15,598 bases of DNA, from the NCBI GenBank assembly GCA_035640475.1, contig DASQWC010000043.1, positions 1-15,598 on the forward strand, read 5' to 3'. Position numbers and translations under genes: made by a program. The notes under the pieces were generated by a model. It was given only the letters and a program-made list of their open reading frames with translations. It did no database searches and was not told the origin of the DNA. Each line of letters begins with the position of its first letter. Positions within the stretch are counted from its first letter, which is position 1. The DNA is from DASQWC01 sp035640475. Its GTDB lineage: Bacteria > Actinomycetota > JAICYB01. Positions 6,448 to 15,598 of this stretch are shown here, piece by piece.

Positions 6448-7647
6448 TCAGTCTACCGACCGGGTCGCGGCGCGCGTCTGCACGATGCGATCCCAGATCA
6501 GCACGGAAAGCTCGTCTTTGCGTAAGCGAGGGAGCTGCTCGGCCCCCTGGGCACTGATGATCACCGCGTCGTTGGTTTCCGAGTCGAAGCCCGTTCCCGG
6601 CTTGCCGACCGCGTTCGCAACGACCATGTCGGCAAGCTTGGAGCGCAGCTTGTCCTCCGCATTGGGAATCAGAGACTCGGTCTCGGCCGCAAACAGCACG
6701 AGCGTCTGCGTACCTTTCTTTCGGCCGAGCTCGGCGGCGATGTCCGGAGTCGGCTCGAGCGGAATCGACTTGCCCATCTTCGCTTTCTTCACTTTCTGCG
6801 CGGCCGGGTCGGATGGGCGCCAGTCGGCGACCGCCGCATTCAGCACCGCGATGTCGGTGTCTTCGTAGCGATCGAGACACTCAGCGAGCATCTGCTCGGC
6901 CGTCTCGACACGGACGACCTCCATGCCGGCGGGCGACGGCGTCGACGTCGGCCCCGCGACGACGACGACACGCGCTCCGCGCCGCCTCGCCTCGCGTGCG
7001 AGCTCGAATCCCATGCGGCCCGTCGAGCGATTCGAAACAAAGCGAACCGGATCCAGCGGCTCTCTCGTCGGACCCGCCGTCACGAGAACGCGCACGCCCG
7101 TCAGATCCTTGTGTGTGAGTGCACCGGAGACCTCGTCGATGATCGTCAGCGGGTCTGCCAGCCGACCGACTCCGTAGTCCCCGGAGGCGAGGTCTCCTTC
7201 CTCGGGGGCGACGACGAGCACGCCGTCGGACGTCAGCTGCTCAACGTTGCGCTGAACCGACGGATGCTCCCACATCTCCGTGTGCATCGCGGGCGCGGCA
7301 ACCACCGGGCACCGGCACATGAGATACGCGGCCGACACGACGTCCTCGCCGCTCCCGGAGGCCAGGCGTTCGAGCGTGGATGCCGTCGCGCCGCACACGA
7401 GATATCCCTCGGCCCAGCGTCCGAGCTCGACGTGCACGACGCGCTCCGGTTCGGCGAACAAGTCCGTCGGCACGGCATATCCGGTCAGCGCTGCAAACGT
7501 CGCCGGCGCGACGAACTTTGTCGCGGAGTCGGTCATCACCACGCGGACGTCGGCTCCGCCCTTGATCAGTCCGCGTACGACTTCAGCGGCTTTGTATGCG
7601 GCGATCGAGCCGCAAACGCCGACGAGGACACGCCTTCCCTGAAGCAT
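6448..7647 (-). CDS. coaBC: Bifunctional phosphopantothenoylcysteine decarboxylase / phosphopantothenate-cysteine ligase
   Basis: CoaBC carries out two steps of coenzyme A synthesis. The FMN-dependent CoaC domain (about 1-180) has GSIAAYK, the catalytic His in VVHVELGRW (His73 counted from the TTG at 7650, His72 from the ATG) and PAMHTEMW, where most bacteria have PAMN. Mycobacterial CoaBC has the same His form, so it is an actinobacterial trait. The usual APATAN/D segment reads CGATAST, an additional divergence. The CoaB domain (about 183-395) has TAGPTREPLDPVRFVSNRSTG and NAAVADWRPSD followed by KVKK. I chose the ATG at 7647; a TTG directly before it (7650) is possible, and the ribosome-binding site is weak. 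The 36-nt gap from rpoZ suggests one operon. Confidence 0.95.
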   Translation of the reverse strand: MLQGRRVLVGVCGSIAAYKAAEVVRGLIKGGADVRVVMTDSATKFVAPATFAALTGYAVPTDLFAEPERVVHVELGRWAEGYLVCGATASTLERLASGSGEDVVSAAYLMCRCPVVAAPAMHTEMWEHPSVQRNVEQLTSDGVLVVAPEEGDLASGDYGVGRLADPLTIIDEVSGALTHKDLTGVRVLVTAGPTREPLDPVRFVSNRSTGRMGFELAREARRRGARVVVVAGPTSTPSPAGMEVVRVETAEQMLAECLDRYEDTDIAVLNAAVADWRPSDPAAQKVKKAKMGKSIPLEPTPDIAAELGRKKGTQTLVLFAAETESLIPNAEDKLRSKLADMVVANAVGKPGTGFDSETNDAVIISAQGAEQLPRLRKDELSVLIWDRIVQTRAATRSVD

Positions 7648-7683
7648 CAATCCAGTATGTGCCCGCCTGGGAAGCAGACGGCC

Positions 7684-7938
7684 TTACTTGACCGACTCTT
7701 CGACCTCCGGCGGCCGCTCGTAGCCGATCTTGTCCTCCTCGATCTCGCGAAGCGCGATCGCGAGCGGCTTCATGCCGTGGACCGTGGACAGGAGCGGAGG
7801 TAGCGGCTTCTCCTCGAGGCCGGCGCCGAGCTTGGTGTAATAGTCGACGATCTGCCGCGCGCGCCGAGCGGCCACGACGACCAGCGAATACTGGTTGTCG
7901 ACCTTCGCGAGCAGACGTTCGGCAGCAGGTTCGATCAT
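7684..7938 (-). CDS. rpoZ: RNA polymerase omega subunit
   Basis: Omega helps assemble RNA polymerase by clamping the beta' subunit. The 84-residue product has the family core: a leading MIEPAAERLLAKVDNQYSLV, the ARRARQI helix (24-30) and the late MKPLAIALREIEEDKI segment (56-71) ending in an acidic tail. The ATG at 7938 has a strong AAGGAG site 6-7 nt upstream. The 71-nt gap from the kinase gene is the largest inside this run, but I see no convincing promoter in it. Neighbours (kinase, then coaBC) match the standard actinobacterial order. Confidence 0.95.
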   Translation of the reverse strand: MIEPAAERLLAKVDNQYSLVVVAARRARQIVDYYTKLGAGLEEKPLPPLLSTVHGMKPLAIALREIEEDKIGYERPPEVEESVK

Positions 7939-8009
7939 CGGGTTCTCCTTCGACGTACCCCCGACACCGGGCGAGGCAACCCCTCTACACCCGGCCGGAG
8001 GAACATCAA

Positions 8010-8564
8010 CTATACCGGGCCCGATTCGGGCACGCTCGATTCGCGTCCCAGCTCCTCGAGCACCCTCCGCACGAGCTCCGCCGGCGGCGTGGACGTGGAG
8101 TCGAGCACGAGATCGTAAATCGTCTGATCGTCTACTTCGGCGCCGTAGAAGCGGCGATAGCGGTCCTGCTCCTGTTCGACGCGCTTGTCGGTCGCCCTCC
8201 GCTGCTCTTCCGGATCGCCTCCGTCGCGATCGACGAGGCGCCGGATGCGTTCCTCCGCGTCGCAGGTCACCCACACCGTCAGCGCGTCGATGCCGTTGGT
8301 GTGGGCGAGCCACCCGGACATTCGGCCTTCGAGGATGACGTTGCCCTTCTTGAGGAGCTCGAGCTGACGTTCGTCGAGCTGCCGATCGACGGTCGAATCG
8401 CTGCCGGCAAGCTCGTTGAGCTCGGCCAGCGTGAGGCCTCGTGCGGCGGCTTCTTGCCGGAAGATCTGTCCCGCGTAGACATACGGGAGCCCGAGCTCGC
8501 GCTCGAGCAAGCGGCAAAGCGTGGACGTGCCGGTACCGGGAAGGCCGCCCACCGTAACGATCAC
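8010..8564 (-). CDS. cmk: Archaeal-type (type 2) cytidylate kinase-like nucleotide kinase at the gmk position
   Basis: This 184-residue P-loop kinase begins IVTVGGLPGTGTSTLCRLL, with Walker A at 7-15. It continues with AGQIFRQEA, a DRQLDERQLELLKKGNVILEGR block (EGR 79-81), a basic lid region (107-135) and IYDLVLDST (149-157). This layout matches the archaeal cytidylate kinase family rather than guanylate kinase: the GMP-binding signature of Gmk is absent, and length and motifs differ. Such enzymes phosphorylate CMP or dCMP. Most Actinobacteria have gmk between mIHF and rpoZ, so this gene sits in its place. The GTG at 8564 is 22 nt after mIHF with no clear ribosome-binding site. Substrate specificity cannot be read from sequence alone. 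Confidence 0.8.
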   Translation of the reverse strand: MIVTVGGLPGTGTSTLCRLLERELGLPYVYAGQIFRQEAAARGLTLAELNELAGSDSTVDRQLDERQLELLKKGNVILEGRMSGWLAHTNGIDALTVWVTCDAEERIRRLVDRDGGDPEEQRRATDKRVEQEQDRYRRFYGAEVDDQTIYDLVLDSTSTPPAELVRRVLEELGRESSVPESGPV

Positions 8565-8586
8565 GGCGCAGCGTTTGTAGTGAGCC

Positions 8587-8901
8587 CTATCTTGCGAAGC
8601 GTTCGCGGAGAGCTTGCTTCTGCTTGTCGCCGAGTCCGCGGAGCCTGCGGCTGGGTGAGATGTTCAGCTCTTCCATGACTTTCTGCGCACGTACTTTTCC
8701 AACACCCGGAAGAGCCTCGAGCATCGCCGACACTTTCATCTTTCCGAGAATCTCGTCCGATTCCGATCTTTCCAGACACTCACTGAGCCCCAAGGAACCA
8801 CTCTTGAGTTGCGATTTGATCTGCGCCCGCCTCCGACGTGCTTCCGCGGCTTTGGCCAGCGCTTGTCGTCGTTGCTCCTCCGTGAGTTGCGGAAGTGGCA
8901 T
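8587..8901 (-). CDS. mihF: Actinobacterial integration host factor (mIHF)
   Basis: mIHF is a small nucleoid protein that binds and bends DNA in Actinobacteria and is unrelated to the IHF/HU of proteobacteria. The 104-residue product has a basic, helical N-terminus (RRRRAQIK), a central helix (ILGKMKVSAMLEALPG) and a helix-two-turn-helix DNA-binding segment LPGVGKVRAQKVMEELNI (64-81). It ends in a basic tail. Length fits the family (about 105). The ATG at 8901 has a strong GGGAGGG site 5 nt upstream, which rules out longer readings of this frame. It is the first gene after a near-consensus promoter. Confidence 0.93.
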   Translation of the reverse strand: MPLPQLTEEQRRQALAKAAEARRRRAQIKSQLKSGSLGLSECLERSESDEILGKMKVSAMLEALPGVGKVRAQKVMEELNISPSRRLRGLGDKQKQALRERFAR

Positions 8902-8947
8902 GCGAACCCTCCCTAGCCGGACGGAACTCCCGGGGAATTCGGCTTGC

Positions 8948-8976
8948 AGTATAGCGTCGGACCCAAGGGCTGCCAA
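8948..8976 (-). promoter_or_regulatory. Sigma70-type promoter upstream of mIHF
   Basis: On the minus strand TTGGCA (8976-8971) and TATACT (8953-8948) are separated by exactly 17 bp, close to the housekeeping consensus. The expected start of transcription is near 8941, giving a leader of about 40 nt before the mIHF ATG. It is the only near-consensus promoter I see in the window. It lies in the 99-nt gap after pyrE and would drive mIHF through at least metK/priA. Confidence 0.8.
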
Positions 8977-9000
8977 CGCCCCGACCTGCGGAAATAGACC

Positions 9001-9576
9001 TCAGCGAGCCAGGTGGCGACTGCCCGGCGCGTCGATGGGCAAGCCTTCGCGACAGAGGGGACAGTCGCCGGCATCCCACTCCGTCGTCTCGATGCGGACG
9101 AGTGATTGGAGCGGCACACCAAACGAGACGTCCTTCGAGCGATCCGCGATGATCGCGACGCCGGCGACGTCGGCACCAATCTCCTTCACGAGATCGATCA
9201 CTTCTTGCTTCGAGGCGCCGTCGGTCATCGCGTTGTCGACGACAAGAACATTCTCATCGCCTCCGATCGAGAACCCCCGACGCAGGCGCATTCGCCCATC
9301 CGCGCGCTCGCAGAAGACGTGGCGCACGTTCAGGTGCCGCGCGACTTCATGTCCGATGACGAGACCGGCCACTGCCGGGCTCAACACAACCGATACATCA
9401 GCTCCCGCAAAACGCTCGCCGAGCTCATGCCCCAGGCGTTCGGCAATGCCCGGGTAGCAGAGCACGAGCGCGGTCTGGACGAACACGTCCGAGTGCCGTC
9501 CGCTCGAGAGCTTGAAGTGCCCGCGCTGCAGCGCGCCGTGCTCTTCGAGGAGCTCCCCAACCTCCGCTTCGTTCAT
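9001..9576 (-). CDS. pyrE: Orotate phosphoribosyltransferase, Thermus-type
   Basis: PyrE joins orotate to PRPP to give OMP. The 191-residue protein has the orotate-site segment FKLSSGRHSD (21-30), ERADGRMRLRRGF (90-102) and a C-terminal DCPLCREGLPIDAPGSR. That last segment is typical of the Thermus-family PyrE and not of the E. coli type. The PRPP loop reads VVDNAMTDGAS (112-122). In most PyrE the second residue of the acidic pair is Asp/Glu; here it is Asn115. The ATG at 9576 overlaps the pyrF stop by 4 nt (ATGA). It is the last gene of the pyrimidine run; no clear terminator follows. Confidence 0.92.
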   Translation of the reverse strand: MNEAEVGELLEEHGALQRGHFKLSSGRHSDVFVQTALVLCYPGIAERLGHELGERFAGADVSVVLSPAVAGLVIGHEVARHLNVRHVFCERADGRMRLRRGFSIGGDENVLVVDNAMTDGASKQEVIDLVKEIGADVAGVAIIADRSKDVSFGVPLQSLVRIETTEWDAGDCPLCREGLPIDAPGSRHLAR

Positions 9577-10295
9577 GTACCCGCCCTTACGGTTCGCCCG
9601 CGCGCTTCATCGATCTCGTCGACGACGGCTTCCAATGCCGCGCGCGGTTCGTTTGTTGCCGTCACCGCCCGGCCGAGGACCAGGAGGTCGGAGCCGGCCG
9701 AGATCGCCGCGCCGGGCGTGCCCACGCGGCGCTGGTCGCCCACCGCCGCCGTCGATGGTCGGATGCCCGGCGTGACGAGGAAGAGATCCGGGGAACGCCG
9801 CCGAACGGCCGCCACCTCGCCGCTGGCGAGAACGAGTCCGGGCGCACCTTCTTCGGCCGCGAGCTTGGCCATAGCTGCGACTTGGTCCTTTACGGACCGG
9901 CCGACGCCGATGTCGTCGAGCTCGCCGTCGTCCAGACTCGTGAGCACCGACACGACGAGGATCCGCAGGGACCCCGTCGCGGCCTCGACCGCTGCCCGCA
10001 CCGTGGGTCGTCCGGCGTTGGCATGTACCGTCACGAACGCCGCTCCCAGCTTCGACACCGCCCGCACCGCACCGGCCGCCGTGTTCGGGATGTCGCTGAT
10101 CTTCAGGTCGAGGAAGACGTCGGCTCCGCGATTCAGGACTTCCCGGACCGCCTGTGGTCCGGCGGCGGAGAAAAGCTCGAGGCCGATCTTGAATATCGGA
10201 ACCAGGCCTTCGAGCGCGTCGACGATGTGCAGCGCCGCATCGAGATCCGGCGTATCCAGCGCGATGGCAATCGGAGGCTCGAGGGTCACGCTCAT
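9573..10295 (-). CDS. pyrF: Orotidine 5'-phosphate decarboxylase (group I)
   Basis: PyrF decarboxylates OMP to UMP, the last step of the pathway. The 240-residue protein has the group I signatures: IALDTPD with Asp14, FKIGLELF (35-42) with Lys36, and the catalytic FLDLKISDIPNT (61-72) with Asp63, Lys65 and Asp68. It also has LVTPGIRP (173-180) and LGRAVT with phosphate-binding Arg209. Most Actinobacteria have the group with a different arrangement, so this enzyme resembles those of Firmicutes and proteobacteria. The ATG at 10295 overlaps the pyrD stop by 4 nt and the end overlaps pyrE by 4 nt, which is tight coupling. Confidence 0.95.
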   Translation of the reverse strand: MSVTLEPPIAIALDTPDLDAALHIVDALEGLVPIFKIGLELFSAAGPQAVREVLNRGADVFLDLKISDIPNTAAGAVRAVSKLGAAFVTVHANAGRPTVRAAVEAATGSLRILVVSVLTSLDDGELDDIGVGRSVKDQVAAMAKLAAEEGAPGLVLASGEVAAVRRRSPDLFLVTPGIRPSTAAVGDQRRVGTPGAAISAGSDLLVLGRAVTATNEPRAALEAVVDEIDEARGRTVRAGT

Positions 10296-11236
10296 CCTTC
10301 CTTCAGCATCCGACGCACCAACGACGCATCCCGGATGCGGTGCTCGACGAGGTACTCCCGGAATTCGTCCAAGATCCGGACCGAAGCCGTCGGCTCGACG
10401 AAGTTCGCCGTCCCCACCGCGACGGCCCACGCGCCGGCGAGTAGGAACTCGGCGACGTCCCTGCCGCTATTGATGCCGCCCTGGCCGATGAGCGGCACGT
10501 CCGGGAACGCACGCGAGACCTGGTACACGCACCGAATCGCGATCGGTTTCACGGCCGGCCCCGACAGCCCACCGGTGAACGTGGAGAGCTTCGGCTGGAA
10601 CGTTTGTGTGTCGATGGCCATACCGAGCGTCGTGTTCATGACCGACAGTCCGTGCGCACCGCCGCGAACGGCGGCATTCGCGATCTCGACGATGTCGGTG
10701 ACGTCGGGCGAGAGCTTGGCGAAGATCGGCTGCGACGCTACGCGCCGGACACCACGAATCACGGCGCCGGTCGCATCGACGTTCGCGGAGAACATCCGCG
10801 AGCGGTCCTCGAGGTTCGGGCACGAGATGTTCACTTCGAGCGCAACGACGCCCGGAGCTCCGCGCAGCCTGTCGGCAACTCGCGTGAACTCCTCGACACT
10901 CGTACCCACGATCGACGCGATGACCGGAGCACCCTGCTCGTTGAGCCACGGCAGCTCCTTGTCGCAAAAAGCTGCGACGCCGGGATTCTGCAAACCGATC
11001 GCGTTCAGCATTCCCGAAGGCGTTTCGGCCCCCCGGGGCGGCGGATGTCCCGGCCACGGTCTCACGGAGAGGCTCTTCACGATGACGCCGCCGAGCCGAC
11101 CGAGCTCGAAGTACTTCTCGAACTCCCTTCCGTAGTGGAAGCATCCGGACGCAGTGAGAATCGGATTCCTGAGGCGAACACCGCCGAGGTCGACCTCCAT
11201 CCGCGGCTCGATGTGGGGAACGAGCTCGCGTTTCAT
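10292..11236 (-). CDS. pyrD: Dihydroorotate dehydrogenase B (NAD-dependent), catalytic subunit
   Basis: PyrD oxidises dihydroorotate to orotate. The 314-residue FMN-binding barrel has Lys54 (IVKSLSV), NAIGLQNPG (78-86) and the class 1 active-site segment VNISCPN, with catalytic Cys139. Class 2 (membrane, quinone-linked) enzymes have Ser at that position. With the adjacent PyrK it forms the class 1B complex that passes electrons to NAD. It is cytoplasmic, with no membrane anchor at the N-terminus. The ATG at 11236 overlaps the pyrK stop by 4 nt. Class 1B is uncommon in the best-studied Actinobacteria, which mostly use class 2. Confidence 0.96.
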   Translation of the reverse strand: MKRELVPHIEPRMEVDLGGVRLRNPILTASGCFHYGREFEKYFELGRLGGVIVKSLSVRPWPGHPPPRGAETPSGMLNAIGLQNPGVAAFCDKELPWLNEQGAPVIASIVGTSVEEFTRVADRLRGAPGVVALEVNISCPNLEDRSRMFSANVDATGAVIRGVRRVASQPIFAKLSPDVTDIVEIANAAVRGGAHGLSVMNTTLGMAIDTQTFQPKLSTFTGGLSGPAVKPIAIRCVYQVSRAFPDVPLIGQGGINSGRDVAEFLLAGAWAVAVGTANFVEPTASVRILDEFREYLVEHRIRDASLVRRMLKEG

Positions 11237-12110
11237 GAGGTGACCTCAGCAGCTTCATCGGCTCCCGGCACGTACTCGACGCGCTCCCAGTGGATACGCG
11301 ACGCGGAGAAGACCGGGCCCTCGGTACAGCACCGGGCCCACGCCCACGGTTCACCTTCGTCGTCGTCTCGTTCGACGCGAACCGGAACGGCGCACACGAG
11401 ACACGCGCCGAATCCACATGCCATGACCTCTTCCCATGCAACCTGACACGGCACGCGGAGCTGCGAGCACATGCCGGCGACGGCGCGCAGCATCGGGACC
11501 GGACCGCACGTGTAGACGACTCGGGCATTTGTCGCGCGCACCGTATCGCCCAGCACGTCGGTGACGACGCCGCGCGCGCCACTCGACCCGTCATCGGTCG
11601 TGATCGTGACGGTCAATCCCGCTCGCTTCGCCTCGATGAGACGCAAGATGTGCTCCTGTGTGCGGCCGCCGAGGATGAAGTCGACCCGATGGCCGTGGTC
11701 GCGCAGCTCCTCGGCCAGGAACATGAGCGGCGCGGCACCGATCCCACCACCGATCAGCAGACAGTTCGTGGGCTCTCGCGGAAGCCGGAAGGGGCGGCCG
11801 AGCGGTCCGAGGATGTCGAGAACATCGTGCTGCCTCATGCGCGCAAGCGAATCCGTCCCGAGACCGCGGACGTCGAAGACGATCTCAACCGTGCCCGCCC
11901 ACCCCGGGCGCCGGTCGACGCGATGAATCGAGAACGGACGGCGCAGCAGCAGGCTCCGGTCGCTCGGAGCCCGCACGGCAACGAACTGTCCGGGCGCCGC
12001 CCGCCTGCATACCTCCGGAGAGACAAGCGTCAGCGAGTGATACTGCTCGCTCAATCGTTTGTAGGCGAAGACCTCCGCCGGACCGGACCACGCGGCCGCC
12101 TTCGATGGCG

Positions 12111-12114
<4 letters not shown>
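11233..12114 (-). CDS. pyrK: Dihydroorotate dehydrogenase electron-transfer subunit PyrK
   Basis: PyrK takes electrons from PyrD through a 2Fe-2S centre and FAD to NAD. The 293-residue protein has the FAD-binding RRPFSI (58-63), a nucleotide-binding GGGIGAAPL (122-130), and CGPVPML. The cluster ligands are Cys233, Cys238, Cys241 (ACGFGACLVC) and Cys262 or 263 (RCCTEGPVF). The reading frame starts with TTG at 12114 whose TTGA overlaps the carB stop by 4 nt. That mirrors the ATGA junctions that follow, which is why I accept the rare start. It is somewhat longer than typical PyrK (about 260), with an acidic loop (ERDDDEGEPW) before the last cysteine. Confidence 0.93.
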
Positions 12115-15361
<3,247 letters not shown>

Positions 15362-15362
<1 letters not shown>

Positions 15363-15598
15363 TAGATTTTCGCTTGCTCCGCGCTACGCGCTTCGCAGTC
15401 GTCCATTTGGATTTTCGCTTGCTCCGCGCTACGCGCTTCGCAGTCGTCCATTTGGATTCTCGCTTGCTCCGCGCTACGCGCTTCGCAGTCGTCCATTTGG
15501 ATTCTCGCTTGCTCCGCGCTACGCGCTTCGCAGTCGTCCATTTGGATTTTCGCTTGCTCCGCGCTACGCGCTTCGCAGTCGTCCATTTGGATTTTCGC
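15362..15598 (-). CDS. Open frame of 15-residue repeats, likely the C-terminal tail of carA (partial)
   Basis: The frame is open from the right edge to a TAA at 15364-15362 that overlaps the carB ATG. It encodes only copies of MDDCEARSAEQAKIQ, five full copies in 78 visible residues, the last one without its final Gln because of the stop. Lys in QAKI is Arg in two copies, the only difference. The composition is acidic and Ala-rich, with one Cys per copy and no signal peptide or membrane segment. carA normally precedes carB, so I infer this is a repeat-expanded tail of CarA. It could instead be an untranslated repeat array that happens to stay open. It does not match a domain I recognise. Confidence 0.5.
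15366..15598 (-). repeat. 45-bp tandem repeat array, five full copies and a partial one at the right edge
   Basis: Full copies lie at 15366-15410, 15411-15455, 15456-15500, 15501-15545 and 15546-15590, with 8 further bases at the edge. They are identical except for one transition (ATTTTC in copies 1, 2 and 5; ATTCTC in 3 and 4). Each contains an imperfect palindrome: minus-strand TGC...GCA arms around CGCG-TAG-CGCG, so each copy can fold as a small hairpin. The period of 45 keeps the reading frame. The array may continue beyond the window. Confidence 0.95.

Noticed and set aside
7284..7291. His for Asn in the PAMN motif of CoaC as a broken active site
   Set aside because: Mycobacterial CoaBC has the same PAMHTEMW form, so it is a lineage feature.
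8000..8020. TATAGT at the end of the kinase gene as a promoter -10 for rpoZ
   Set aside because: There is no acceptable -35 at 16-18 bp, and the hexamer overlaps the kinase stop codon.
9000..9001. Terminator after pyrE
   Set aside because: I see no stem followed by a T-tract in the 99-nt gap on the minus strand.
15366..15598. 45-bp array read as CRISPR or as a replication-origin iteron array
   Set aside because: Copies abut without spacers, stay in frame and end at the carB start; no replication gene or AT-rich tract is nearby.

Overview
The window is a compact, GC-rich bacterial chromosome segment in which every convincing gene lies on the minus strand, so it is read from right to left. 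The lineage is most likely Actinobacteria. It has an actinobacterial integration host factor (mIHF), an ATPase-dead PriA-like protein, a CoaBC carrying the actinobacterial PAMHTEMW form of its CoaC motif, and the familiar neighbourhood mIHF - nucleotide kinase - rpoZ - coaBC - metK - priA - def - fmt. The class 1B dihydroorotate dehydrogenase with its PyrK partner and the Thermus-type PyrE point to a less-studied or deep branch rather than Streptomyces or Mycobacterium. I cannot name a genus.

Right block (15598 to 9001): a pyrimidine operon. A reading frame made only of 45-bp tandem repeats runs in from the right edge, probably as the C-terminal tail of the unseen carA, and its stop overlaps the carB start (TAATG). 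carB, pyrK, pyrD, pyrF and pyrE follow, each overlapping the next by 4 nt. Together they cover carbamoyl phosphate synthesis and the steps from dihydroorotate to UMP.

Middle block (8976 to 2014): a near-consensus sigma70-type promoter (TTGGCA-17-TATACT) sits in the 99-nt gap after pyrE. It starts a housekeeping run: mIHF, a nucleotide kinase, rpoZ, coaBC, metK, priA, def and fmt. The kinase occupies the place where Actinobacteria normally keep gmk, but it looks like the archaeal-type (type 2) cytidylate kinase. Spacing is 71 nt or less, and def/fmt overlap.

Left block (2003 to 1): rpe (10 nt after fmt) and a receiver-GGDEF protein that overlaps it by 1 nt end the run. A leader of about 330 nt without a protein gene follows. 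It holds a weak terminator-like hairpin, a complete FMN riboswitch aptamer, a plausible mutually exclusive expression platform and two 26-bp direct repeats just before the Shine-Dalgarno of ribD, which runs off the left edge.

The points most worth following up are the repeat-built frame coupled to carB, the kinase swap at the gmk locus, and the riboswitch whose expression platform is adjoined by repeats able to pair with its own aptamer.
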